Shown here piece by piece: positions 24,862 to 34,999 of a DNA stretch of 64,000 nt. The notes under the pieces are model-generated. The model had not been told where the DNA came from. It worked only from the letters and a program-made list of their open reading frames with translations, and made no database searches. Within the stretch, counting starts at the first letter, position 1, and each line of letters opens with the position of its first letter. Source of the stretch: Arthrobacter sp. B1805 (lineage in GTDB: Bacteria; Actinomycetota; Actinomycetes; Actinomycetales; Micrococcaceae); assembly GCF_002929745.1 (NCBI RefSeq), contig NZ_PJIQ01000003.1:240732-304731 (forward strand), given 5' to 3'. The translations under genes and the position numbers were made by a program.

Positions 24862-27312
24862 ATGTCCGCAATCCGAGCACTGGCCGATGAGCTGGCCCGC
24901 CGGAGCGATGACGAGCTACGCAGGCTCCTGGCCGTGCGACCCGATCTCATCCTTCCCCCGGTGCCCGATTTCGCCGCGCTCGCGGCACGCGCATCCACCC
25001 GTGCCAGCCTGCAGCGGGCCCTCGACAACCTCACGCGGCCGCAGCTCCAGGTCCTCGAGGCGATCGTGGTACTCAGCGAGGACGACGGCGGCACCATCGC
25101 CTACGAGCGCCTGCTGTCGGCCTTCGCCACGGCAGACCGTCCCGGCCTCGATGCCATCGTCGCCGAGCTCGGACACCGGGCCCTCGTCATCGGTTCCGTT
25201 CCGCAGGAGCTTCTGCCCGTCGGAGCCCTGGCCGACGCGCTGGGGCCCTATCCCGCCGGTTTGGGACGGCCCTTCCGGACGCTCGCACGCTCGATCCCGC
25301 GCTTCGGTCCGGCACTCGTGGACGCGGTGCGGCTCGTGGTGGACGGCATCGATACCGAGGCCATGAACTCGGCCTCCGCGGCCCAGGCGCTGGACAGGGC
25401 CGTGACGGATCCCCTGACCTGGAGCCGCGTCATGACCGAGGCTCCCGAGGGAGCCGCCATGCTCCTCTCCCGCTTACGCGATGCGCCGGTCGGGTCGACG
25501 TCGACGGGCGGAGACGGCGGCGTCTCGCCCGCCGTGCGCTGGCTGCTGGAACGGTGCCTGCTTGCGCCGCTGGACGCGCTGCACGTCGAACTGCCGCGGG
25601 GCGTGGGGATGGCGCTGCGCGGGCACGCGGTCCACACCGCACTGGAGACCGTGCCGCCGGTAGCCGTCGGGCGCACCGTCCGTGCGCGCGTGAGGGACAA
25701 CGCGGCGTTCGGGGCGATCGCGGAAACACTCCGGCTGATGACCGCGCTCCTCGGTTCGGCCGCCGGCACCCCGGTAGCGACGCTCCGTTCGGGAGGAGTG
25801 GGCGTCCGTGAACTGCGTCGTCTCCGCGAGGTCCTGCGCACTACCGACGCGGAAGCCGCATGGCTGCTGGAACTCGCCGCCGCCGTCGGGCTCCTGAACC
25901 TCGATCCCGACGATTCACGCTGGAAGGCCTCGCGACTCGACGCCTGGGAGGCGCTCGACCGTGAAGCGCAGTGGCTGCTCCTCGTCGAGGGATGGCTCTC
26001 GGTCGACCGGGCACCGGCGCTGGTCGGCTCCAGGATGCCGGACGGCACCGCCGTCAACGCCCTTGCCGCCGAGGCCTCGCGCCCTGACGCCCCGATGGTG
26101 CGCCAGAGGCTCCTTGCAGCCGCCCTGGAACTGTCCGGCACGGCTGGCACCAGCCACAATCCGGCCGGCCGGCCGGGCGGCGCCCGCACGGGACCAGGTG
26201 ACGACGGCGAGGCAGGGGATGTGCCGGTCCTCACCGACGAGCCGGTCATCGCCCTCGCCACCTGGCATCAGCCGCGCCTGCACCGGCGCTTCGCCCGGCT
26301 GCTGCCCGGGATGCTCGTCGAGGCCGCACTCCTCGGGCTGACCGGAGGTGGCGCGCTGACGCTCGCGGGCCGACTGGTCGCCGAGGGGCGGTTCGAGGAT
26401 GCGTCACGCGCCGTCGGGGAGGCCCTACCCGCCCCGGTGGCGCACGTCGTCCTCCAGGCGGACCTCACCGCCGTCGCACCCGGGTACCTGCAGCCCGAGG
26501 TGGCGCGCGGGCTGCTGCGGCTGTCCACGCCGGAGGGACAGGGCCCGGCGACGACCTACCGGTTCTCCGCGGAGTCCATCCGGTCCGCGTTGGACCTCGG
26601 CGAGGATGCGCCGTCGATCCTCGAGTTCCTGCGGACCCACTCGGCGACCGAGATCCCGCAGGCACTCTCCTACCTCGTGGAGGACACCGCGTCCCGGTAC
26701 GGCAGCCTGCGGGTGGGCCGAGCGGGCAGCTATCTCCACACGGAGGACGACGCCGTCATCGCGACGGTCATGGCGGACCCCCGTGCGGCCTCGCTCGGGG
26801 TCAACCGGATCGCGCCGACGGTCCTGGTGGCGCCGGCCTCCCCCCAGGAACTGGCCGCGCTCCTCAGGAGCCTCGGTTTCTCGCCCGCGTCTGACGCCGT
26901 CGCGGGGATCGGAGCGGTCACGGAGCGGAGCGAGCCCGTTCCCGCCGCGCGGGTCCCCCCGGAGCAGCTCCGGTCGCGGCTGAATCCGTGGTCGGTCGCG
27001 GAGGAGGAGATCTCGGCGCAGCTTACTGCCCTACGCTCGGCGCGCGCCGGCTCCCCGGACGCGGCCGCCGCTTCGGACAGCGAGACGCTCGTCAGCCTGG
27101 AAACTCTGCGCTCGGCGATCAGGTCGCGCAGCCGCATCCGCCTCGGAACCGCGGACAGCGAAGGGAATCATGTGCGGCAGGTGCTTGTTCCACTCTCGGT
27201 GTCGGGAGGCCGCCTGCGCGTCTTCGACCCCGAGAAGCAGGTAGAGAAGGTCGTGTCCGTCCACCGCGTCATGGACGTGGAAATCCTCGAAGGGAGTCCC
27301 TCAGATGGTTGA
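24862..27312 (+). CDS. Helicase-associated protein (XPB/Ssl2-like N-terminal family)
   Basis: This 816-residue protein lacks Walker motifs. It opens with ALADELARRSDDELRRLLAVRPDLI, typical of the actinobacterial helicase-associated protein encoded next to XPB-type helicases (annotated as an XPB/Ssl2-like domain). The C-terminal ~100 residues contain a WYL-like stretch with SRIRLGTADSEGNHVRQVLVPLSVSGGRLRVFD. The 8-base overlap with the helicase gene shows translational coupling. Probably a partner in DNA unwinding or repair. ATG 24862 with gagg just upstream is chosen over 24832. Confidence 0.85.
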   Translation: MSAIRALADELARRSDDELRRLLAVRPDLILPPVPDFAALAARASTRASLQRALDNLTRPQLQVLEAIVVLSEDDGGTIAYERLLSAFATADRPGLDAIVAELGHRALVIGSVPQELLPVGALADALGPYPAGLGRPFRTLARSIPRFGPALVDAVRLVVDGIDTEAMNSASAAQALDRAVTDPLTWSRVMTEAPEGAAMLLSRLRDAPVGSTSTGGDGGVSPAVRWLLERCLLAPLDALHVELPRGVGMALRGHAVHTALETVPPVAVGRTVRARVRDNAAFGAIAETLRLMTALLGSAAGTPVATLRSGGVGVRELRRLREVLRTTDAEAAWLLELAAAVGLLNLDPDDSRWKASRLDAWEALDREAQWLLLVEGWLSVDRAPALVGSRMPDGTAVNALAAEASRPDAPMVRQRLLAAALELSGTAGTSHNPAGRPGGARTGPGDDGEAGDVPVLTDEPVIALATWHQPRLHRRFARLLPGMLVEAALLGLTGGGALTLAGRLVAEGRFEDASRAVGEALPAPVAHVVLQADLTAVAPGYLQPEVARGLLRLSTPEGQGPATTYRFSAESIRSALDLGEDAPSILEFLRTHSATEIPQALSYLVEDTASRYGSLRVGRAGSYLHTEDDAVIATVMADPRAASLGVNRIAPTVLVAPASPQELAALLRSLGFSPASDAVAGIGAVTERSEPVPAARVPPEQLRSRLNPWSVAEEEISAQLTALRSARAGSPDAAAASDSETLVSLETLRSAIRSRSRIRLGTADSEGNHVRQVLVPLSVSGGRLRVFDPEKQVEKVVSVHRVMDVEILEGSPSDG

Positions 27313-28960
27313 CGGGCCGCTGATCGTCCAGAGCGACAAGACCATCCTGCTGGAAGTGGACCACGAGCAGGCCACGGAGGCGCGGCATGCGATCGCCGCT
27401 TTCGCCGAGCTCGAGCGCGCTCCCGAGCACGTGCACAGCTACCGGCTCACGCCGCTCGGTCTGTGGAATGCGCGCGCCGCGGGGCTCGACGCCGAGCGTG
27501 TGCTGGACACGCTCCTGAAGTACTCCCGTTTTCCCGTGCCGCACGCGCTCCTGATCGACATCGAGGACACGATGTCGCGCTACGGCCGGCTGCGGTTGGA
27601 GAAGGACCCGCAGCACGGACTCGTGCTGCGCACCTCCGACTATCCGGTGCTCGAGGAGGTGCTGCACGCCAAGAAGATCCAGCCCTTGCTGGGACCGAGG
27701 ATCGACGGCGAGACCGTCGTCGTCCACTCCTCCCAGCGCGGGCAGCTCAAGCAGCTGCTGCTCAAGCTCGGGTGGCCCGCCGAGGACTTCGCCGGTTACG
27801 TCGACGGGACGCCGCATCCGATCGTGCTCGACGAGGACGGCTGGACCCTGCGCCCCTACCAGCAGCTCGCAGTCGAGAACTTCTGGTCCGGCGGATCCGG
27901 CGTCGTGGTCCTGCCCTGCGGAGCGGGGAAGACCCTGGTAGGGGCGGCCGCCATGGCGACGAGCCAGACCACGACGCTCATCCTCGTCACGAACACGGTG
28001 TCGGCACGGCAGTGGAAGGACGAGCTGCTCAAGCGAACGTCGTTGACCGAGGAGGAGATCGGCGAGTACTCGGGCGCGGTCAAGGAAGTCCGGCCCGTGA
28101 CGATCGCGACGTACCAGGTGCTCACGACCAAGCGCGGCGGGCTGTACCCCCACCTCGAGCTGCTCGACGCGAACGACTGGGGCCTCATCGTGTACGACGA
28201 GGTCCACCTCCTTCCCGCTCCGATCTTCAAGATGACGGCGGACCTCCAGGCCAGGCGCCGGCTCGGGCTGACGGCGACCCTCGTCCGGGAGGACGGCAGG
28301 GAGGGCGAGGTGTTCTCCCTGATCGGGCCGAAGCGGTACGACGCCCCCTGGAAGGACATCGAGGCCCAGGGCTACATCGCGCCCGCTGACTGCGTCGAGG
28401 TGAGGGTGGACCTTCCGCGTGACGAGCGCGTCGCCTACGCGATGGCTGATGACGCCGACAAGTACCGCCTGTGCGCCACGTCGGACACGAAGTCGGACGT
28501 GGTGGAGAAGCTCGTCGCAGCACACGAGGGTGAACAGCTCCTGGTCATCGGCCAGTACATCGACCAGCTCGACGACCTCGCGGCCCGGCTCGGAGCCCCC
28601 GTCATCAAGGGGGACACGTCGGTGAAGGAACGGCAAAGGCTTTTCGCAGCCTTCCGGGCGGGTGAGATCCATGTGCTGGTGGTGTCCAAGGTCGCGAACT
28701 TCTCGATCGATCTGCCGGAGGCGTCAGTGGCGATCCAGGTATCCGGGTCCTTCGGGTCGCGGCAGGAAGAGGCGCAGCGCCTGGGACGGCTGCTCCGGCC
28801 CAAGACGGACGGCCGTGCCGCCCGTTTCTACACCGTCGTCGCACGGGACACGCTGGACCAGGACTTCGCTGCGAAACGGCAGCGTTTCCTGGCCGAGCAG
28901 GGCTACGCCTACCGCATCCTTGATGCGTCGGCCATCGGTGACCAGGAAGCCAGGGACTGA
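27305..28960 (+). CDS. XPB/ERCC3-type 3'-5' DNA helicase
   Basis: The enzyme is 551 residues long and is a superfamily 2 helicase of the bacterial XPB type. An N-terminal XPB-like domain (about 1-180) precedes the motor core. Motif I is PCGAGKT (204-210), motif II is the DEVH box (298-301), motif III is LTATLVRED, and the C-terminal RecA-like domain has VVSKVANFSIDLPEA and motif VI QRLGRLLRPK. In archaea and eukaryotes XPB works in nucleotide excision repair and transcription. Bacterial forms unwind 3'-5' and are thought to act in repair. It overlaps its upstream partner. Confidence 0.94.
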   Translation: MVDGPLIVQSDKTILLEVDHEQATEARHAIAAFAELERAPEHVHSYRLTPLGLWNARAAGLDAERVLDTLLKYSRFPVPHALLIDIEDTMSRYGRLRLEKDPQHGLVLRTSDYPVLEEVLHAKKIQPLLGPRIDGETVVVHSSQRGQLKQLLLKLGWPAEDFAGYVDGTPHPIVLDEDGWTLRPYQQLAVENFWSGGSGVVVLPCGAGKTLVGAAAMATSQTTTLILVTNTVSARQWKDELLKRTSLTEEEIGEYSGAVKEVRPVTIATYQVLTTKRGGLYPHLELLDANDWGLIVYDEVHLLPAPIFKMTADLQARRRLGLTATLVREDGREGEVFSLIGPKRYDAPWKDIEAQGYIAPADCVEVRVDLPRDERVAYAMADDADKYRLCATSDTKSDVVEKLVAAHEGEQLLVIGQYIDQLDDLAARLGAPVIKGDTSVKERQRLFAAFRAGEIHVLVVSKVANFSIDLPEASVAIQVSGSFGSRQEEAQRLGRLLRPKTDGRAARFYTVVARDTLDQDFAAKRQRFLAEQGYAYRILDASAIGDQEARD

Positions 28961-28968
28961 CAAGGGGC

Positions 28969-28997
28969 TTACAGCAGGCGTACAGCGAATTCACAGC
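28969..28997 (+). promoter_or_regulatory. Triple 11-bp direct repeat (OmpR/PhoP-type box)
   Basis: Three heptamers, TTACAGC (28969), GTACAGC (28980) and TCACAGC (28991), recur every 11 bases just ahead of the response-regulator start. This matches the head-to-tail box of OmpR/PhoP-family regulators (TCACAGC-N4 repeats) and lies 22 bases before GTG 29019, so autoregulation is likely. Confidence 0.7.
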
Positions 28998-29018
28998 CAC
29001 CGTGCGGATACTGGTGGC

Positions 29019-29729
29019 GTGAAGAAAACTGGCCCTGAAGCGAAACTCCTGGTCGTCGATGACGAACCGAACATCCGCGAGCTGCTGTCCACCTCGCTGC
29101 GATTCGCCGGTTTCGACGTCGTCGCCGCGGCGAACGGCCGTGATGCCCTCGCCGCCGCTGAGACGCACAACCCCGACCTCGCGGTGCTCGACGTCATGCT
29201 GCCCGACATGGACGGCTTCACCGTCACGCGCCGGCTGCGGGCGGCCGGCCGGCACTTTCCCGTTGTCTTCCTGACCGCTCGTGACGACACCGACGACAAG
29301 GTGACCGGACTGACGGTCGGCGGCGACGACTACGTCACCAAGCCGTTCAGCCTGGACGAGGTGGTCGCGCGCATCCGAGCGGTCCTGCGCCGCACGCATC
29401 CCCTGGAGGACGACGACGCCGTGATCCGCGTCGACGACCTCGAACTCGACGACGACGCGCACGAGGTCCGGCGCGGTGGCGAAGTCATCGACCTCTCGCC
29501 CACCGAGTTCAAGCTGCTGCGCTATCTGATGATGAACCCGAACCGCGTACTGTCCAAGGCCCAGATCCTCGACCACGTGTGGGAGTACGACTTCAACGGA
29601 GACGCCTCCATCGTGGAGTCCTACATCTCCTACCTCCGTCGCAAGATCGACAGGAACCCCAACGCGGTGGCCCTGATCCAGACCAAGCGCGGCGTGGGGT
29701 ACCTGCTCCGGACTGCCGACAAGCGGTAG
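29019..29729 (+). CDS. OmpR/PhoP-family response regulator
   Basis: The regulator has 236 residues. The receiver domain shows Asp14-Asp15, the phospho-acceptor Asp58 (VLDVMLPD), Thr86 and Lys108 (TKPFSLDE). The C-terminal winged helix (about 135-232) includes LSPTEFKLLRYLM, VLSKAQILDHVW and YISYLRRKID, typical of OmpR. GTG 29019 is used because the longer open frame starts inside the helicase gene. It is followed after 10 bases by its sensor kinase. It resembles MprA/TrcR-type regulators of mycobacteria, but the stimulus is not evident. Confidence 0.93.
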   Translation: MKKTGPEAKLLVVDDEPNIRELLSTSLRFAGFDVVAAANGRDALAAAETHNPDLAVLDVMLPDMDGFTVTRRLRAAGRHFPVVFLTARDDTDDKVTGLTVGGDDYVTKPFSLDEVVARIRAVLRRTHPLEDDDAVIRVDDLELDDDAHEVRRGGEVIDLSPTEFKLLRYLMMNPNRVLSKAQILDHVWEYDFNGDASIVESYISYLRRKIDRNPNAVALIQTKRGVGYLLRTADKR

Positions 29730-29739
29730 AGCGTCTCCT

Positions 29740-31344
29740 GTGCTCAAACGCTGGAACGCGGCGTCCCTCAGATCGCAACTCGTCGCGATCATCATGCTCC
29801 TGATGGTCGTGACGGTGGGCATCACAGGACTCGCGACGGTGTCGCTGCTCCGCGACGGTCTCGTGGACCGCATCGACGCCGATCTCAGGAACAACGCGGA
29901 GAAGGTCGCTGGCGACGTCTACTCCGCGGAACAGGAGACGGACGGCGCCGTCCTGAGGTACTACGCGGCCCTGCTCGATCCCGACGGTTCCATCGTCGTG
30001 GCGAACCAATCCGATGATGCGGTGGACGTTCCCGACCTCGATGGCGTCACCCAGAAGCGCATCATCGAACTCAACGGAGACGGTTTCGATGTCGCCAGCA
30101 CCGATTCGGACAGCCAGGGCTGGCGGGTGCGCATCTTCCGCCTGGCGAACACCGAGGGCTATCTCGCCATCGCCTCCCGCCTGAACACGGTGAACGAGTC
30201 GCTGCAGGAAGCAACGGAGATCATCTTCACCTCCGGGCTTGTGACCACCGCACTGGCTTCGCTCATCGCCTTCGTCACCGTGACGCGTCAGTTCGCCCCG
30301 CTCGCGCGCGTGGAGCGGACCGCAGCCGCCATCGCCGCCGGTGATCTTTCACGGCGGGTAGCCGTCGAGCGTCCGGCCACCGAGATCGGGCGGCTGTCGA
30401 GATCGCTGAACGCGATGCTCGCGCATATCGAACGCGCGTTTGCCGCGCGCACCGCCTCGGAGACGAAGATGCGGCGATTCGTGGCCGATGCCTCGCACGA
30501 GCTCCGGACTCCGCTCGTCACCATCCGCGGCTACTCCGAGCTGTATCGGCATGGGGCACTCCAAAAGGAGGAGGACGTCGCGGCCGCTATGGGCAGGATC
30601 GAGAGCGAGGCGATCCGCATGGGCCAACTTGTGGAGGACCTGCTCACCCTCGCCAGGATCGACGAACAGCGCCCTCCTGAAGTGAAGCCCGTGGATCTCA
30701 TGGTGCTCGGGCACGATGCAGCCTTCGATGCGAGCGCAACCGCCCCGGACCGGTCCATCACCGTGATCGGCCTGGACGGCGGGAAGCCCCGGTCCGCCCC
30801 CACGAAGGGGGACGAGGCCCGCCTCCGGCAGGTCGTCGCCAACCTCATGACCAACGCACTGCGCTACACACCCGAGGGCTCGCCGATCGAGATCGCGGTA
30901 GGCGTTGCACCGGTCCTTCACGGCCACAGCGACTCCGTCCTCGAGGTCCGCGACCACGGCCCCGGGATCTCGGAGGACGACGCCGCAAAGGTCTTCGAGC
31001 GTTTCTACCGTGCGGACACGTCACGTCATCGGGAGACGGGCGGAACAGGGCTCGGGCTCGCGATCGTCGCCGCGCTCGTAGCGCAGCACGACGGCACGGT
31101 CCGCCTGGAGGAGACCGAAGGCGGCGGAGCCACCCTGTCGATCCGGCTACCGCACGTTCCGTTCACCGAGTCGGGGGACGACGCCCACGCCGACGGGAAC
31201 GGTGACGCGGACGCCGCGGTCCAGCGGAATGCCGGACAAGAGCGCATGCGGACCCCCGCGCAGCAGCGCCCACTCGTCACCATCACTCCTCCACAGGCGC
31301 CCCCTGCAGGACCGGTTGTCCACAAAAGCTGCGACGACCGCTGA
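29740..31344 (+). CDS. Sensor histidine kinase of the two-component system
   Basis: The kinase has 534 residues. TM1 is at about 13-36, an extracytoplasmic sensor domain at about 40-160, and TM2 at about 162-182. HAMP (about 183-235) and the HisKA H-box ASHELRTPL follow, with His253 phosphorylated. The ATPase domain shows N-box NLMTNALRYTP, G1 DHGPGIS, F-box FERFYRAD and G2 GGTGLGLAI. A Gly/Asp/Ala-rich, then Pro-rich C-terminal tail of about 50 residues has no known role. GTG start, 10 bases after the regulator gene. It senses an unknown envelope signal. Confidence 0.94.
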   Translation: MLKRWNAASLRSQLVAIIMLLMVVTVGITGLATVSLLRDGLVDRIDADLRNNAEKVAGDVYSAEQETDGAVLRYYAALLDPDGSIVVANQSDDAVDVPDLDGVTQKRIIELNGDGFDVASTDSDSQGWRVRIFRLANTEGYLAIASRLNTVNESLQEATEIIFTSGLVTTALASLIAFVTVTRQFAPLARVERTAAAIAAGDLSRRVAVERPATEIGRLSRSLNAMLAHIERAFAARTASETKMRRFVADASHELRTPLVTIRGYSELYRHGALQKEEDVAAAMGRIESEAIRMGQLVEDLLTLARIDEQRPPEVKPVDLMVLGHDAAFDASATAPDRSITVIGLDGGKPRSAPTKGDEARLRQVVANLMTNALRYTPEGSPIEIAVGVAPVLHGHSDSVLEVRDHGPGISEDDAAKVFERFYRADTSRHRETGGTGLGLAIVAALVAQHDGTVRLEETEGGGATLSIRLPHVPFTESGDDAHADGNGDADAAVQRNAGQERMRTPAQQRPLVTITPPQAPPAGPVVHKSCDDR

Positions 31345-31407
31345 TCCTGATGCACCGCGCCCTAGCGTCGACTCCGTCAAGGAAGCGCGAGCACACGGGA
31401 GCAGAGC

Positions 31408-31698
31408 ATGGCATTCTTCAACGTAGACACCGACAGCCTGGCGGCCAAGAGCAGCCAGGTGCAGGGCACCATCGCGAGACTCCAGTCGGAGGTCAACTCG
31501 ATGCAGGCCGGCCTACGCGAACTCGAGGGTTTGTGGACGGGCCAAGCGGCCACCAATTTCCAGCAACTCATCCTGCAATGGCGGGCTACTCAGCAGCAGG
31601 TGGAGGAATCCCTCACCGGCATCAACCAGGCCCTCACTGTCGCGACCCAGCAGTACGCGGATGCTGAGCAGAGCAACGCGCGCATGTTCATGAGTTGA
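31408..31698 (+). CDS. WXG100 family (ESAT-6-like) secreted protein
   Basis: The protein has 96 residues with two amphipathic helices joined by the WTG turn (LEGLWTGQAATNFQ, Trp near residue 43), the WXG100 signature. It forms a helical hairpin secreted by type VII (ESX) systems in Gram-positives. ggga-rich sequence and agcag lie just before ATG 31408. No EccC, EccD or partner WXG gene lies beside it, so it is an orphan whose secretion machine must be encoded elsewhere. The terminator at 31721 closes its transcript. Confidence 0.92.
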   Translation: MAFFNVDTDSLAAKSSQVQGTIARLQSEVNSMQAGLRELEGLWTGQAATNFQQLILQWRATQQQVEESLTGINQALTVATQQYADAEQSNARMFMS

Positions 31699-31720
31699 TC
31701 CCGGAGCACTGACCAGCAGA

Positions 31721-31766
31721 GCACGAAAAGGGCGGCACCCCCGACCGGGAGTACCGCCCTTCTCGT
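31721..31766. terminator. Bidirectional terminator between WXG100 gene and groEL
   Basis: gcacgaaaagggcgg pairs with ccgcccttctcgtgc (one mismatch) around a G/C-rich loop. It lies between two convergent genes and has a short T-run potential on both strands, so it likely ends both transcripts. Confidence 0.7.
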
Positions 31767-31802
31767 GCGTGTGCGCAGGTGGCGCAGCAAGCGGTATGGG
31801 GA

Positions 31803-33612
<1,810 letters not shown>

Positions 33613-33614
33613 GT

Positions 33615-33658
33615 GAGTGCTAAGTCAATAATTAGCACTCTCACCCCATGAGTGCAAC
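33615..33658 (-). promoter_or_regulatory. CIRCE-type HrcA operator with an extra arm
   Basis: On the plus strand the order is GAGTGCTAA (33615), an 8-base spacer, TTAGCACTC, a 9-base spacer, then GAGTGCAAC. The last two arms form the classical CIRCE layout (TTAGCACTC-N9-GAGTGCTAA, final arm with 2 mismatches). The first arm adds an everted repeat. A TTGACT on the minus strand lies between the first two arms, so HrcA would cover the promoter of groEL. Confidence 0.85.
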
Positions 33659-33775
33659 CCGCCGAACCGGTGGTACGCGCTGCTGGGGGATGGGGAGGAC
33701 CGGCTGGGCGGGACGCCGTGGCGCGGATGCCTGCGAGGGCATAGGTTGGGCGAACCACAAGCAACGGGAGGCACA

Positions 33776-34417
33776 GTGTCCACGCCAGCAACCGGTCCTA
33801 TCAGCGAGGGATCCGACGAGCATCGCCAGGGGAACGAGGTCGCGGACGGCGGGGCAGGCGGTGCCTCATCCGCGCCCCGGCCTCCTGGAACGCAGGGTAT
33901 CCCCGAATCCCAGGCCGGCGGCCCGGGGATCATCTCCGAGCCTCCGTACTCGCCTCAGGATGGGCACCCCTCTGCGCCGCAGGCAGCCGCGCCGAATCCG
34001 TACGCGGCCGGCCCCTCTTCCCAGGGACAGTACAGCCAGCCCGGGTTCGGTCAGACTCCGCCGCCACAGGGACAGTACGGCCAGGCACCCTACGCCCAGG
34101 CCCCGTACGGACAGGGCGCGTTTCAGCAGGGCGGGTACAACCAGGGGCCCTTCGGCCAGCCCTACGCGCCGCAGAAATCCCGCGTGATCGCCGGGATCCT
34201 CGGCATCCTGCTGGGATCGCTCGGGATCCACCGGTTCTACCTCGGGTACACCACGATCGGGATCGTGCAGATCCTCATGTCCACGGTCGGCGCGATCTTC
34301 ACGTTCGGTCTGAGCGCCATCGCGGCCGGGATCTGGGGACTCGTCGAGGGCATCATGATCCTGGTCGGCTCGGAGCAGTTCCGCAGGGACGCCCAGGGCA
34401 TCCCACTCAAGGACTGA
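33776..34417 (+). CDS. TM2-domain membrane protein with Gln/Pro/Tyr-rich N-terminus
   Basis: The predicted product is 213 residues. GTG 33776 follows gggaggc at ideal distance. Residues 1-135 are disordered: Gly/Pro/Gln/Tyr/Ala-rich with PYGQ- and YAQAP-type repeats. The last ~75 residues are a TM2 domain, with helix one (SRVIAGILGILLGSLGIHRFYLG), a short turn and helix two (IGIVQILMSTVGAIF and on), then an amphipathic end. The DRF-like motif is replaced by HRFYLG, as usual in bacterial TM2 proteins. Function is unknown. Divergent from groEL, it lies close to the HrcA operator. Confidence 0.85.
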   Translation: MSTPATGPISEGSDEHRQGNEVADGGAGGASSAPRPPGTQGIPESQAGGPGIISEPPYSPQDGHPSAPQAAAPNPYAAGPSSQGQYSQPGFGQTPPPQGQYGQAPYAQAPYGQGAFQQGGYNQGPFGQPYAPQKSRVIAGILGILLGSLGIHRFYLGYTTIGIVQILMSTVGAIFTFGLSAIAAGIWGLVEGIMILVGSEQFRRDAQGIPLKD

Positions 34418-34983
34418 CGCCGGAACGGGTGGGGGCGGTTCGCTCCCACTCGCCGCGGGTCACACCGAACACGACGGCGTCGTACACCTCCCCGCGAACC
34501 TCCCGCGCGTCCCGGAAACGTGCCTCCTCCCGCCACCCCGCCTTCTCCCCGACCCTGCACATGGCGGCATTGCCCGACCAGGTCGCGAAGTCGAGCCGGC
34601 GGATGCCCGTCGAGGAGAAGAGGTGAGCCGCCCACAGGGTGAGTGCCTCGAGCCCAACTCCACGTCCACGGAGCCCTGGATCGAAGACCGTGATCCCGAC
34701 CCGGCGCCAGTCGGAGACCTCGCACTCGTAGTACCAGGACACGACGCCGATCAGGGAGTCCGTGCCACGGTCGGCGACGACGGCCCTGCGCGGTGGGGCA
34801 GCGGTGCGCGGCTGATTCAGCAGCACACCGAGCGAGCGCACGAGGTTGTCCGCTTCGGCGTCGTCGGGCACGGGGAAGTAGGGCCCGTCCCAGTCATGCC
34901 ACTCGTGGTGGGGGCGCAGCCACTCGCGGTAGATTGGCAGGTCCCCCGCTCGCCAGTCCCTGATCCGGACCAGCCGTCCCTCG
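34407..34983 (-). CDS. GNAT acetyltransferase, unusual 5' end
   Basis: The acetyl-CoA-binding stretch GLRGRGVGLEALTLW and SGNAAMCRVGEKAGWREEARFRDAREV are typical GNAT (RimJ-like) motifs. In-frame protein-like sequence continues upstream of GTG 34871 (LVRIRDWRAGDLPIYREWLRPHHEW), which matches the usual N-terminus. There is, however, no ATG, GTG or TTG in that frame before the LytR_C stop. The true start may be an ATT/ATC codon near 34983-34992 or the frame may be damaged. The conservative start is 34871. The product acetylates an unknown amine; the 3' end overlaps the TM2 gene end by 11 bases. Confidence 0.6.
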
Positions 34984-34999
34984 AGCTGCAGCGGAACGA

